Below, one piece after another: positions 1 to 11,277 of a stretch of 64,000 nt of DNA (position 1 is the first letter of the stretch; every line of letters begins with the position of its first letter). Below the pieces are notes generated by a model. It saw nothing but the letters and a program-made list of their open reading frames with translations. It had not been told where the DNA came from and made no database searches. The stretch comes from Lottia gigantea (taxonomy: Eukaryota > Mollusca > Gastropoda > Lottiidae). The stretch spans positions 370,341-434,340 of the forward strand of contig NW_008707463.1 of assembly GCF_000327385.1 (NCBI RefSeq), read 5' to 3'. The position numbers and the translations under genes are program-made.

Positions 1-497
1 TATAATATTCATACTAAGGTGAGATAAGAAGCAAAACTTATGATGAGATGAGGATGACAAACAGTCAATTCTGAAATCATTAAATATCTTTCATGAATTT
101 CTAAAAAACAAAAAAAATCCAAATTGAAATTTAACACCATTTTTGAACCAAATTTTTTTGAGGATGGCTTTTTTTTATTAGAGCGTAAAAATTTGACATC
201 ATTTGCATGGTCATGTTCAAGGTTTCTAATCTTGGTTGGCATGTCAAAGTCTTTAAACCTTGACTAAAGTCACCTTCCTCCATAAGAATCATAATACCTG
301 CTGTAAATGGGAAAGATCAATGCCAAGGACCAGCTAGCAGACAAGATTTTTGTGAACCTAAATTGTTATTCATGTTGAAGTACCGTTGTTTCTCAATTCC
401 CTCTTTAAGCCAGCTGATAAAGACACAATCTTTAAAATTAAATAGTTGATGCTCCAGAAATCAGAATTTAACCAGATACATTATTTAATATTTTCAG
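1..497 (+). other. Intron upstream of the THEM6-like last exon
   Basis: AT-rich sequence ending in a poor-to-fair polypyrimidine tract and TTTTCAG at 491-497. No other exon is recognisable. The earlier part of the gene must lie to the left of the window. Confidence 0.6.
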
Positions 498-728
498 GTA
501 GTCTACTGGGATGAACGGTCATTTTATATGGAGCAGAAACTAATTCGAACTCAGGATCAGTTTATATGTTCAATAGCTCTGATAAAACAGGTGGTACTAG
601 GAGCTACGCCTGCTGATCTTGTGTCAAAACTAGACCCCAACATCGTCTGCCCAGACCCACCTAAGGAACTTCTACTGTGGTTGGAGGCTGCCCAGATTTC
701 TAGTGAAAAGCTGCGGAAATCTTTATGA
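498..728 (+). CDS. THEM6: THEM6-like protein, last coding exon (partial gene)
   Basis: The exon opens after TTTTCAG at 491-497 and reads in frame from GTA at 498 (VVYWDERSFYMEQ) to TGA at 726-728, giving 76 residues. This is the C-terminal part of the THEM6 family (hotdog-fold, thioesterase-like). The match is from memory: human THEM6 has WDDRAFYLEARFV followed by a LLGTSPERVV segment, and here the equivalents are WDERSFYMEQKLI and VLGATPADLV. The family is annotated as thioesterase-like, but its substrate is not well settled and the N-terminal half of the fold is outside the window, so catalytic residues cannot be judged. The last residues (EKLRKSL) are charged and probably unstructured. A long ATG-initiated reading from 528 is inside the exon and is not the real start. 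The gene name is firm at family level; orthology would need the missing exons. Confidence 0.8.
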   Translation, partial: VVYWDERSFYMEQKLIRTQDQFICSIALIKQVVLGATPADLVSKLDPNIVCPDPPKELLLWLEAAQISSEKLRKSL

Positions 729-937
729 TGTTAACAGAAGTTAGAAGAAATGTAGTGGCATAATCTGTTGGATTAATTTGTTTATCATGTAGATATTATC
801 TATGTGGACTAGGGCTGGGTAAAATCATCGAAATTAGTCAATATATTCGATTATTGGTTATCAAATTTCATAATCGATTATATGTGAAAGTTACATTTTC
901 TCCACTGTACCCATTAACAAGTAGTAATCTCTTCCAT

Positions 938-1062
938 ATAGTTTCCCTTCAGCACATAACTTACCCACAATAAACTATAATAACTGATCAAAACAAGAAT
1001 ATAGTTTCCCTTCAGCACAATACATACCCACAATAAACTATAATAACTGATCAAAGCAAACA
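938..1062. repeat. 63-bp tandem duplication
   Basis: Two near-identical copies start with ATAGTTTCCCTTCAGCAC at 938 and at 1001 and both run through AATAACTGATCAAA. It lies within an AT-rich dispersed repeat downstream of the THEM6-like exon. Confidence 0.8.
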
Positions 1063-1204
1063 TGATGCAAACATCACCCATGAAATTAAAAATTTTGGCA
1101 TGTTTTTAATTTAGTATTTACAGAGTTTCTCAATTGAATTATTTCAAGTTTTAATCGATTATTGATCAGTTGTCTGCCATTGGGCCCAACTACAAAATCG
1201 ACAT

Positions 1205-1365
1205 TTGAATAGCTATGTGCACTCTCTGAATGGAATGCTGGGTTGAAAACAGTAGCTATTGGGACTCTCTGGAAGGGTTGTTTAATTGACCTAGACACCG
1301 AAGGAATATGTTAAGCTATGTGGACTGCCAGAACTCTCAAATAGGGTGCCTAGTACTGCCAGGAT
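1205..1365 (+). repeat. Dispersed 'GCTATGTGGACTCTCTGAAA' motif, cluster 1
   Basis: Three diverged copies begin near 1210 (AGCTATGTGCACTCTCTGAA), 1254 (AGCTATTGGGACTCTCTGGA) and 1313 (AGCTATGTGGACTGCCAG). The same motif, in the same orientation, returns at 24.5-24.8, 36.2-36.5, 55.8-56.0 and 62.9-63.1 kb. Confidence 0.6.
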
Positions 1366-1789
1366 AGTGCCACCCAGCGTGATGCATATCGTAGTGAGTG
1401 GCCCTTAAAATCTATAACGTTTTTGATCTTGGAGCTTAAAATTTAGGTCGAAGAATGACCTCTCATTAAATCCTGCCTGGGACAATTCCAGGACAATACC
1501 AGGATCTGTATTCTTAAAAAATTGGATGAACAGCTTGTTAGTTGTTTTTATCGTTATAATCCGTTTGTTCCAATTTTAACTATAAAATATAATTGATATA
1601 TTGCTCTATAATTGATAAAATGAGCACTAACAGGCGAAGATAACATTTTTAGATATCGTAAGTTATTGAGATTGATTTTGTTAGCATGAAATTGTTTGTT
1701 ATTTTGTTGAAATAAAAATAAAATCAATATGAATTTTATTCTGTGCAAAAGAAACGAAAAGAAACAGAAGTGCAATAATAATGAAGAGA

Positions 1790-1811
1790 ATAATAATAAT
1801 AATAATAATTA
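1790..1811. repeat. (TAA)n microsatellite
   Basis: About seven TAA units. Similar runs occur at 20029-20049 and 21076-21104. Confidence 0.8.
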
Positions 1812-3610
1812 TAAAATACAACAGAATATGAAAAAACTGATCTTACAGCTGGGGATAAAATAAAAACGAAATGTGATAAATATTATTGAAGAAAATACAT
1901 AAGATTTTTTACGGAAAATAGAGATTTTAAATTAGAAAGGTGAAGAAACTAACTGGCACTTGAGAAATATGTGTTGCAGGTCCTTAGTCTTCATATCAGA
2001 CTCTATAAAACTCCATCCTCTTATATCTCTGACCCTTGCCCTAAAACATATTGAATGAGTGTAGGACAACATCACCCGCGTTTCCTATAATTCTATGGTG
2101 AAACCAGTCAATGCAGGGCAACATATTTATGGCATGATAGTCTATATGTAGCTCTTTGATTTTGTCTTCTTGATAATTTTGACTTTTAAAACGCAATTAG
2201 ACCATCTTCTTTTCTAGGGATGTGATGAGACAGTTATCAGGCATTAAACTGGACACCGTTGTCCTAGTATTTGATTTAATCCAGCTATCAAAATCTGTGG
2301 TGAAGTACTCTTAAAACTAAAGCCTATCTTGCTGATTTTAATCTTTGCCACTTCCAGGGAGTTATTTCCAATATTGACTTATTGTGTTCAGACAATGGAA
2401 TGATGTGACACTTGAATAATGAATAAATGATGATGGAAAATCATTTGAAAATATCAGAGTCTATAATTCTAATACAATCCGTACTAAATACAGCTGTACC
2501 ATCAGAACGAGGCTGTGGGAATTTCGATAACAAAAAACAGCGTCAAGAAACCAAGAAAAACTTGACGAAAATGCATTATTTTGGACATTTTCGGGTAAGA
2601 ATTGATAGATTGTTAGAAAATATTCAATTGTGGACGTAGTTCGAAATGGAGATTTCGATTCAGAGCAAGATTTAGGGCATAACTTGACCTTCCTTTGTTG
2701 GAAGTGATGACCGACGAGAAAGGAAAATTATGCGGTGCCCCGCCGGGCACGGTGCATGCCCCCTAATTTTAAAAGGGTCAAAATTAGAGATTATGATGGA
2801 AATTGCTGTGGAATTTGATTGAATTATTTGTATAAATGATAATTGAAACTATTTTACAAACTTGTTTGTGAAAATAAAAGAAATTCACGTAGAAATGTGA
2901 GGTTTGTTTATAAAATTGTTATTACGGATCGACTAAGAAATATGGTTCTTCATTTTCCTTTCATTTATGTAGAGAACAGGAATACACTTCACTAAGACCA
3001 CAGGTGTTTGAATATTTAAGTTGTAAATGAACAATTTTGCATCATGTCTGCAGGCTTGGATTTGATAGAAACAATCAGCTAAGATTCAGCGCCATTTTGA
3101 AGCTTAGTCTTAGGAAATCCTAGTTTGAGATATTTGTGAAGGAATTATGCAATTTTCGTACATTTCTTTCTAGTAAATCTGAAGACTATTTACATATATT
3201 CAAGACCTAAATCAATCCCATAAAATGGCGCATCTGCCCCTTTAAGAATATACAAAAAGTGATATGCAAACATGATGAATGCATGGTTACAAGATTTAAT
3301 GGTGGAACAAATTTGAGTTTGTGTATCGTGTGATACATGTATGAATAGCATTTATTCCATTGTCATCTCTCCTATATTTTGTAAATAGAGAGCTTTAAAA
3401 CCTTGGTTGCCCTCAAGTTGTTGGACTAATCTTCCAGTGTCTCTCTCTCCTGTTGCCATCTACTTGGTCCTTCAATGAATTTATTCAGATTGAGAGGTGC
3501 TATTGTTTGCAAAATTTCTTTTGTTTCATACTGCATTCCCGTGGTTACAACAGTTGGATATAAAACTAATATTTTATTCCATTAACTAATATTATATATT
3601 TCATATTTTT

Positions 3611-3618
3611 AATTGCAG
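3611..3618 (+). promoter_or_regulatory. Splice acceptor before the zinc-finger coding exon
   Basis: AATTGCAG preceded by a T-rich stretch (3604-3612). It puts the 5' end of the coding exon at 3619, 70 bp before the first ATG. Confidence 0.55.
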
Positions 3619-3688
3619 CTTAAAGTTTTAAGTTAGGTCTTAGATCTGTCAGAAAATTCATCAACCATTTTGATTTTCTTCACTGGAG

Positions 3689-5170
3689 ATGAAGATTGAC
3701 ATATTGGAATCCAAGATGGAGGCTGAACTGATTGAAGAATCAAATGGAGAAACTCACAGATCAGCAGAAACACCCACCAAAGACAGTGACCTAGAATCTC
3801 TGAAGAAATCCTCCCCAATTCTCGAGGGACTGATTTGTGGCCGTGAAAAATCTAGTCTGACTAATTCAACGATCTCTCCTATCAAAGGGAGAGAATCGAT
3901 GGAAGATTCTTTATCTAGTCTGCCCAGTACCTTGCCTAGCAATAAAAAAGATGACGTTTTCATCTGTATGGAATGTGATGATCAATTCAGCTTTATAGAA
4001 AATCTGGAAGAACATATATTAGTCTTGCATCAAGATCAGAGAATATTTAAATGTATCACCTGTAAAGCCAAGTTTCTGGATCAGACCGTCTTGCATGCCC
4101 ACCTTCCCCACTGTTCCGGTAAATTTCTGTACCTGTGCTTCCATTGTGGGGAGGATTTTATGTATATAAGTCAATATGAAGCACATGTTGAAACGCATTC
4201 TGGGGAGAATCTCTTTGCCGAAAATGCCCATATCGGTATCCCAGAATACTTCACGATGTGTTTCCAGTGCGGAGAGGAGTTTATTGATAAAGAAGAGTAT
4301 ATAGATCATTTGAAATCCCATCGATCCCGTAAAACCCATCACTGCGATTTCTGTCTTCAGTCGTTTTGTAACAGCGACGAATATGAAGAGCACCTCGGCT
4401 CCTGTTATCAACCAATGGGAGACGGAACGCAAATTAGCGGAACTTACGAATGTATCGACTGCGGAGAATCTTTTAATAATTACACCAAATTTGCAGAACA
4501 TCAAAAATTACATGAAAATGCAAATTTCTTTATTTGTAAATGTGAGATAAAATTCTCAACAAATTTGGCATTAAAAAATCATGTCCTAGAGATGGACGAT
4601 GTTGAGAATCATATCGAAATTAAAACCTTCCACTGTCAGTATTGCGATAAGGGTTTCAGTCACCCTGGCCATTATAAACGCCACCTTCTATCCCATAATG
4701 TTAAAAAGAAATTCAGTTGCGAGCAATGCGGCAAGATCTTTGATCGACAAAATTATTTAGATATCCATACCTTACAACATCAAGGCGATCGACCTTTTGT
4801 CTGTGAATGTGGCAAAACCTTCGGGGCCAAAAAGCGTTTAAATCGGCATAAAAAGATTCATTATAGAGATAGCTTGATTAATTGCTCACAATGTGGTAAG
4901 GGTTTTACAGAGCTCAGTCGTTTGAAATGTCACATGAAAACTCATTCTGGGTTACGTCCCTTTACATGTCACATATGCAACCATTCCTTCACCCGCTCAA
5001 ATCATCTCAAACGACATATGGGAATTCATGAGAGAGCTGTGGCTGCCGGCAAACTCTCACCCGAGGCTTTGAAACCCCCAGAAGTTGATGTTAAACTCCC
5101 AACTTTTAAGGTTCAAGTACCAAAACCAAAACCGGAATTAGTATCTCTTTTAAAGCCAAAACAACCATGA
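3689..5170 (+). CDS. C2H2 zinc-finger protein with twelve fingers
   Basis: Intact 493-residue reading frame in one coding exon; a splice acceptor (AATTGCAG) at 3611-3618 shows a non-coding exon upstream. Residues 1-90 are acidic and serine-rich with no known domain. Fingers lie at about 93-114, 122-142, 150-170, 191-211, 219-239, 255-275, 283-308, 316-336, 344-364, 372-391, 399-419 and 427-447. Fingers 2 and 5 end in cysteine instead of the last histidine (CCHC). Fingers 7 and 10 have a one-residue gap between the first cysteines (CKC, CEC). Finger 7 also has an enlarged tail. Finger linkers are canonical only near the C-terminal end (HSGLRPF, HQGDRPF). The tail after 450 is basic and proline-rich. 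A second in-frame ATG at 3716 has better context (CCAAGATGG) and may be the real start, giving 484 residues. A nuclear DNA-binding protein is likely; target and orthologue are unknown. Confidence 0.9.
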   Translation: MKIDILESKMEAELIEESNGETHRSAETPTKDSDLESLKKSSPILEGLICGREKSSLTNSTISPIKGRESMEDSLSSLPSTLPSNKKDDVFICMECDDQFSFIENLEEHILVLHQDQRIFKCITCKAKFLDQTVLHAHLPHCSGKFLYLCFHCGEDFMYISQYEAHVETHSGENLFAENAHIGIPEYFTMCFQCGEEFIDKEEYIDHLKSHRSRKTHHCDFCLQSFCNSDEYEEHLGSCYQPMGDGTQISGTYECIDCGESFNNYTKFAEHQKLHENANFFICKCEIKFSTNLALKNHVLEMDDVENHIEIKTFHCQYCDKGFSHPGHYKRHLLSHNVKKKFSCEQCGKIFDRQNYLDIHTLQHQGDRPFVCECGKTFGAKKRLNRHKKIHYRDSLINCSQCGKGFTELSRLKCHMKTHSGLRPFTCHICNHSFTRSNHLKRHMGIHERAVAAGKLSPEALKPPEVDVKLPTFKVQVPKPKPELVSLLKPKQP

Positions 5171-5474
5171 ATTCCAATATCCAGTAGCAATAAGACAGGT
5201 TTAAATTGAAGATGTTATTCCTAATTCTATTTGACAAATATTCATCATATGATAGTGTTTTGGATATCTAAACCTTATCAGAACAGCAGGACTTCTAAAA
5301 GGTTTAAATTTCAAAAAAATATACTTAAATACTTCAAATTAAGACAGATTTTAACTAAATGATATTAGAATTTTGGATGGCATTTATCCATCCCTTGCAA
5401 TAGATAAACAGCCTAAGCATAAACTTTATAAAATTGATTTTGAATGCTGATGGCTACTAACTATGATAATTATA

Positions 5475-5790
5475 AAGATTGTTAATAGGTTTTCTTAATT
5501 TTGTATGTGTATCGGGGACACTAATTGCATGAATTTGCACCATTCCGATTTTCAGTCAGACATCTGTGGTTCCTGCAATTCCATTTAACGTAAGTGTTTG
5601 ATGACGTCACTAATTGCAAAATTTGCTTTATCACATAAGATCAGGGTTCAGGATTAGTGGTGTCATCAAACACTTGGTTTTAGTGGAATTGCAGGAACCA
5701 CAGACGTCTGACTGAAAATTGGAATGTTGCAAATTGATGCGTCCAAGATATACATACAAAATTAAAAAAAACCTCTTTACTATACCTTTA
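5475..5790. mobile_element. Fold-back (MITE-like) element
   Basis: The left arm (5487-5605) and right arm (5645-5774) are near-perfect reverse complements around a short loop at about 5612-5645. Paired landmarks are TCTGTGGTTCCTGCAATTCC at 5564-5583 and GGAATTGCAGGAACCACAGA at 5685-5704. The single-arm sequence recurs at 13496-13615 and 37218-37262, so this is a dispersed family, here in head-to-head form. No transposase is present. Confidence 0.7.
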
Positions 5791-6454
5791 AGTATAACTG
5801 ATATTTGTTGTGGTAATAATAAAGATGATGGGTGTGGTTTGATTCTACTAGTCACAAGTTTAAATTGTTTATAACACGTATAATTTATTACATTATAAAA
5901 TATAATATATACACCTCATAATATTTATACTGTCAAATCAATTTATACAGAGTTTCTTTCTGTGTTTGAGGGAGATCACATTGTTTCTGTGCTAACGTCT
6001 TTTGAAGGGAAAGTATATGCCTTTATAAAAAAATTTAAAAAGTTAAAACAAGGTGACATTATTATAAAAACCAGGAATAATTTAACATTGGAAACCAAAT
6101 GGGGAATGATATATCAATGAATTAAAGGGAGACTTGAGTTTTAACAATTGTTATTATTTTCAATCCGGGCTATAATCCCTATTTAAGATAAAAATTATTT
6201 TTGATCATGAATTTCTGATATTATATTGATATAACCTGAAGTGTAATAGAATTCAAATTTTTAAATTTTTACGATTTTCATCAGAAAAAATTCTATGAAT
6301 TTTATTGACCCTCACTTTAAAAAGCATGTTATCACTTGTGGAGCCTGTGTATGCTTAGCTTTAAGACTGTTTGTTAGGTTGTTTTTGGGACCAAAGTCAC
6401 TTGAAGCATTTAATACTAGCCAGCAATAATATACACTCTCATGATTACCAAATC

Positions 6455-6490
6455 ACCCCCCCCCCCCTCCCCCTCCCCCCTTTCTCCCTC
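6455..6490. repeat. Poly-C / polypyrimidine tract
   Basis: Run of C broken by a few T (CCCCCCCCCCCTCCCCCT and on), unlike the AT-rich surroundings. Confidence 0.8.
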
Positions 6491-8109
6491 CTTTCATATC
6501 TTGGTGTATTTGTTTTATATTATTAGACAATTTAATGTATTTCTAATTACTTTCAGCAATTTATCCTGTGAGATGAGACAGAAAGTCCCATAAAATTCTC
6601 AACTTCTCAGTATATTTTACAGTTAATTTTTATCATAAATTCTTAGGATTTGCCAAAGAGTTACTAGTAGACAGGATTTTCAAGAATCTTAATTGTTCTC
6701 CTTGTAAAAGAAAAACGACTGTTTCTTTCTTTCGACTTTTTACAAGATAATGAAAAAAAACCAAGATTAATTGTTCAAAGGTGATTAGAAATTCATGGGA
6801 ATTGTTCGTGTGTTTATGTATTATTTATACTCTGTATTTAAGTGTGTGGTTATAGTTTTGTGTGTGTGATTTGTATTTGAGAGACACCTTGTTAAAGTTT
6901 GTAATTGAAGATTCCCGTATTAAATTGTATATGAACTTAAGTCAAAATATGGTTTCTATCTGGTAAAGAGTTCAGGCCCCTGTTTTTAAAAATCTCATGA
7001 TCAAAATTATAAATTGTCTAAAATATTAGACATAAGAATTTTTTAAGAAATAAGAGAGCTAGCTCAGAAAAATTTAACCTTGACATGGTTAAGGCAATCC
7101 TAAATTACAGCCTGAAAAATCCTAAAAGCCATATTTCGATTAATTTGAATGAATTGAAACTTTCCGTGAACCAATGCAGATAAAGTCACTAAGTCAATTA
7201 TTTAATTTATGAGTAAAAGAGTGAAAAAAGATGAATAATTTTTAAAAACATTCTTTTCTTGTCAATTTAAAAAAGCATTGTGTGTAGTTTCTAGTCTTGT
7301 TAAGAAGATTTATTTAGTTTATTATTTTATGTCCACCCTAGGTTTCAGAGATTGTCGAGAGGTCTTCCTGGTTATTTTATTTGTATAAGTCTCTACTTTC
7401 CAAGTCACTTTACACTGATTTACAACAGTGTGCTTAATATATTTACTCATTATGCACAAACATTAAGCAAGAAAACCTCTTAACAAACCCTTTATAGAAG
7501 ACAAAAGAAATTTGTTTCCATCCAGGGAAGATTGAAAACTTTAAAATTGAAGGAATGAAACAGTCTACTCTATTTTTAGGTATCATGCAGTGTCAAGTAG
7601 TTATTGAATATGAGATAAGTCTGACTTAAATCGCGAGATAATGTGTCCAGTGCGATGTACGGTGTGGAATAATCGATATAAACAAATATAGAAGAATTTA
7701 ACACAATAGGTACAGGTCTGGACATGGTGCGGACACTAATTGTTTCTTCTATTTACTACTGTATCTATAATACCGCTCCATACACTGCACCCAACATCAT
7801 ACCTCGTCTATTTCCACCTAGTCATGAATCCAAAATTTCTCTTGACTTTTAGTTTCAATTACTATTAACAGAACTTATTAAATATAGTGAACTGTTAATG
7901 TTTTATGTTCAGAATTTTACCTGGGTGTTTATAAATATCTCTGTACTAGTCTAGAAACCTAGTAGTATTTATTATATTATTGTCAGTCACAGATATAGAA
8001 AGTTATTTATTTGGAATGGTTGAATGAATGGTTGAGATTATGAAATCTAGTCAAAATACATTATTGTCTCTGAGAGACTTATATACATGTACTCTGGTTT
8101 AAATCCAGA

Positions 8110-8260
8110 GGCCTGTTTTACAAAAACTTGGCTTAGAATGATAAGTATTTCAGTCATTTGATTGGTTATTCACTGAAATCGCTTTCTATTAACCAATCAA
8201 ATTACAGTATTTTTTAAAATCTTGATTGATAAGTTTGTGAGTTTGTGTGAAACATGTCTC
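8110..8260. mobile_element. Palindromic MITE-like element
   Basis: Begins GCCTGTTTTACAAAAACTTG and ends with the inverted form around GTTTGTGTGAAACATG. Internal inverted pair TTTGATTGGTTA (about 8157-8168) and TTAACCAATCAAA (about 8189-8201). A related copy lies at 22095-22215 with the same CCAATCAAA-TACTGTATTT core. Confidence 0.6.
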
Positions 8261-8917
8261 AGATATACATGTTGCGTTTTGTGTCTATTCTGTTGGTTAC
8301 TTCATTCACCATCCATGATCTGTAGAAATTCTAATTTAATTGTGTTCAGTCCAAATTTTTGTAAATTATGTAACAGAGCTTTTATTGGTTGAATATTTAG
8401 AATTTTTGATATGAAACAATTTTATTAGATCGATCAGATCATACATGGCTTGTGGAATCACCCACAGAAAAGACATGAAACAAAACATCTAAATCTGTAT
8501 TATAAATCAATTGCTTCATTGAAATTTGTATAACTCAATAATTGATAAGCTGAACCTATTGATAATCATTGATGTAGCAACTCAAAAGTTTTTTTGATGG
8601 CAGAAGATACCTGTTATTGTCAGATATCCCTGTCAGAAAGAAAAGATCAACTTATGATAATGAAATAATATAGAAGGATGATTATTGTTAGTTTTTGATG
8701 TTGTTGAATTCATAATATATTTAATATTCATAATGTTTGTATAAAAACAAGACTGGGGAATATAACTGTTGTTATTATGATTTGAAACTAGCTTCATAGA
8801 CCTGAGAGAGAACAGAGTATCTAGTCATCTTATCATGTGTTTAAATTTGCAAACATTAAAGATGGATAACTTGGAAAAATACCAGTTTGTCTCACATGTC
8901 CATAATTAGCTAAATTA

Positions 8918-9390
8918 TTAGAGAATTACCAACAGAATTCCAATGAGTGACCGATCAAGAAAGGTCAAAAAGTCTTTTTATGTTTCTCCAGACTGTACAT
9001 TCATGGATCGGAAAAAATTCTTAATTATGCAATAAGAACATAATGATATGATTAAGAATACATGATAATTCGTTAGAAAAACCAATTAATCAAATAGTTT
9101 GCTTAATTTGATACTAAAAAAATAAGGAAACCCATCTTTAAGGATCTTTGACCGCTGAAAATTGAGAGAGAGTAGGCTAATACTGCTCAACATTCAAAAT
9201 TTACCCATTACACAATTTATGGTGTCATCTACTGATGGTTGTCAAGGATACTTTGACAGCTGAAAATTTTGAAAGGCCTTAAGCCTATCCTGCTGTACAA
9301 GCAAAATGTCCATCATTTTACAGTTTATTGTGTCATCTAGTCATATGCTATAGTCCGCAAATATCAAAGACTTAAGACAGCTGGAAATGA
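8918..9390. repeat. Dispersed repeat, longer copy
   Basis: Contains GAGAATTACCAACAGAATTC, CCAATGAGTGACCGATCAAG and GGAAACCCATCTTTAA. The same blocks appear, with the intervening DNA missing, at 57605-57715. From about 9150 to 9390 there are three loosely repeated sub-units around ACAGCTGAAAATT and the phrase GTGTCATCTA. Confidence 0.6.
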
Positions 9391-9603
9391 GAAAATGTGA
9401 CTGCATACTGCATGGCCAATCAGTAATAGAAATCTAGACATATTTATTTTAAAGCATTTTAATATTGGTTATATTTCCCCATTGTGTTAATATATTTGTT
9501 ATTTTGCATGTTTAAGTATTGTCTCAAAGCTTTTGGTATTTAATTCACCAAATTCTCCAATGTTTCCTTGTCTTGTGTCTTTTTTCCAAATTTATAATAT
9601 TCT

Positions 9604-9619
9604 AATAAACCCTAATAAA
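9604..9619 (+). terminator. Candidate poly(A) signals of the zinc-finger gene
   Basis: Two AATAAA hexamers ten bases apart (9604, 9614) with T/GT-rich sequence 20-40 bp downstream. Assignment to the gene ending at 5170 is inference. Confidence 0.35.
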
Positions 9620-10249
9620 TGCAATTTATACCTTCATTGAGTTTTTTTTGTCTTCTTAAAATGACAGTGACAATTTAAACGGATAACTGCTAGTTCGAGG
9701 AGAATATTCATAAGATTATTATCTCCAATCATTGAACTTTGACATTTGAACCTTTGAAAAAATCAAAACAGTTACAAACAATGCCAATACTGGATTGTAA
9801 AAAGCATGAGGTGCTACCAGAGTTTTTGTTGATATAATATCTTCGCGTTACTTGCCAGTCAAGCCATGTCAGGATATATAATGTAATATTTTGTAATGCC
9901 AAAGGCTTGTGAAGCATCATTTGGCACCAGGGAAAGCTATCTTAGTCCAGACCATTGTGAAGAGGATCAGTTCTACCGTCCCAGTGTGTTGTCCCAATCG
10001 GTCCTGACCAAATGATTATAGCTGACCCATGCAGATGGATATAGGCTACCTTACCTCAAACTTTCAAAGCAAAGTCATACGAGCCAAATTATAAATCCTA
10101 CAGTAGTTTTCAAGAATAAAAACTCATCAGAGCAGCTGATTTTCATAAATTATATCAGATCTTGTGATCAATTTATGGTAGAGAAAGTTAACAGTGGTCT
10201 GATTGATTGTTTATCTCCCCTTATCTTCAATCCCAAGCACCTTTCTACT

Positions 10250-10277
10250 TCCTTTTTAGCTTCGGCCATAGTAGCGA
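10250..10277 (+). promoter_or_regulatory. RPL31: RPL31 non-coding exon 1 with TOP-like start
   Basis: A pyrimidine-rich run, CCTTTCTACTTCCTTTTTAG (about 10240-10259), leads into GCTTCGGCCATAGTAGCGA and the donor GTAAGT at 10278. Translated ribosomal-protein mRNAs usually begin with such a 5' terminal oligopyrimidine tract, which ties translation to growth signals. The exact transcription start is a guess. The intron 10278-10904 ends TTGTATTTTCAG, two bases before the start codon. Confidence 0.6.
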
Positions 10278-10904
10278 GTAAGTTGTGTAGACGGCACATG
10301 CCGAATCCGATCCAATCATGAACCCATGTGATATTAAACTAAATCTTTGATGTATCTCTCACCAATAGAAATGCCCAGCGTTGAAATCCATGAGCGAATG
10401 ATGCCTAAATCGTTCTTGATTACCAGATTTTAGATCTGAAAAGTTAGGATGAATGGTGTTTGTTTACATCACGATGTTGTTGGACTGTTCAACATTCGCT
10501 TCGTGCTGGTAAATTCTAGTAATGACACATACCTGCTGTTTTCTGGTTCTCTTATCCTTTGTCAAGCACTAGTGTACCTCCTTATTCTGAAGGCCTAGCT
10601 GACGACACTGGGCATTGCCGGTAAAAACCATAATTTAGGCATTTTTAAATCCAGTCTTCATCTCCGACAAAACTAAATTTATTTATATGACTTATTGACA
10701 ATTGCATGTCGGTGTTCAATGAGAGGGAAAAACTGACACACTGTCAATAACGTAGGGTAAGCCAATAGGCTTCAAAACCTACACGGGTAGATTTTTCCCT
10801 TGGCCATTAACTTGCAAGCCCATTGCTGAATAAAGTATGATCAGTATACTCAGTAACTAATAAAAAGACAATTCTGGTGATTTAAGGAGTTGTTGTATTT
10901 TCAG
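10278..10904 (+). other. RPL31: RPL31 intron 1 (5' UTR intron)
   Basis: GTAAGT donor at 10278 and TATTTTCAG acceptor ending at 10904. I see no coding sequence and no convincing snoRNA in it. Confidence 0.6.
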
Positions 10905-10906
10905 TC

Positions 10907-11004
10907 ATGGCTCCACGAAACAAGAGGGACAAGAAGAAGTCGGTTGCTAACGAGGTCATAACTCGTGAAGTTACCATCCACATTCATAAATATATTCATA
11001 GCGT
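10907..11004 (+). CDS. RPL31: Ribosomal protein L31 (eL31), coding exon 1
   Basis: Encodes MAPRNKRDKKKSVANEV and on to IHKYIHS (32 codons plus two bases), then donor GTAAGT at 11005. eL31 is a component of the large cytosolic ribosomal subunit, near the peptide exit tunnel. The four coding exons (10907-11004, 11451-11576, 13220-13332, 13782-13813) join in frame to a 122-residue protein; human RPL31 is 125. The product keeps the family core: [55 protein letters not shown] and LYTLVSYVP. The basic N-terminus is shorter than in vertebrates, lacking the KKGGEK segment. The gene is intact and likely expressed at high level. Confidence 0.95.
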
Positions 11005-11180
11005 GTAAGTAGTAGTTGTAGCTCTCTATGGTATTTTTTGTAACTTCCTTTCAACTTGTGTTGTGGACATGCCAAGAGGAATCTTAATACTTTTACCGTT
11101 ATAAATTCAGGAACGGCCTCTTATGGATATAACTTCTGTATCATGTAAGGGCTCGTGGGACGTGTTGCAGTTCAGGCCAT

Positions 11181-11277
11181 GTATTCTCGAAACGATCTCG
11201 GCGTTAGGATGTCCTAGAATCAGTGCTAGAAGATAAGAACCTAAGACATCCTAGATCTAAGATCGTTTCTAGAATAC
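11181..11277. mobile_element. Imperfect palindrome in RPL31 intron 2
   Basis: The left half (GTATTCTCGAAACGATCT, GGATGTCCTAG) is the reverse complement of the right half (CATCCTAG, AGATCGTTTCTAGAATAC), with a loop of about 30 bp. It resembles a small non-autonomous inverted-repeat element. Confidence 0.55.

Larger units (their letters stand above)
729..3618 (+). other. THEM6 3' UTR, intergenic repeats and 5' side of the zinc-finger gene
   Basis: No coding sequence recognised. From about 800 to 1170 there is an AT-rich dispersed repeat with several ATCGATTA-type runs and an internal 63-bp duplication. Copies of a recurring motif sit at 1205-1365, and a TAA microsatellite at 1790-1811. The right end carries the splice acceptor of the zinc-finger exon (AATTGCAG at 3611-3618), so at least one upstream non-coding exon of that gene should lie here or further left. 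I could not place it. Confidence 0.5.
5171..10249 (+). other. Probable long 3' UTR of the zinc-finger gene, then intergenic DNA
   Basis: No coding sequence recognised. Two AATAAA signals at 9604-9609 and 9614-9619, followed by a GT/T-rich stretch (9639-9655), could end the transcript and would give a 3' UTR of about 4.4 kb; this is inference. Inside are a fold-back element (5475-5790), a polypyrimidine tract (6455-6490), a palindromic element (8110-8260) and a dispersed repeat (8918-9390). Confidence 0.4.

Noticed and set aside
4019-4504. 161-codon open reading on the - strand inside the zinc-finger gene
   Set aside because: Antisense shadow of the finger-coding exon.
10390-10445. C/D-box snoRNA in RPL31 intron 1 (ATGATGC and CTGA)
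   Set aside because: Imperfect C box, too short a distance, no terminal stem and no guide recognised.
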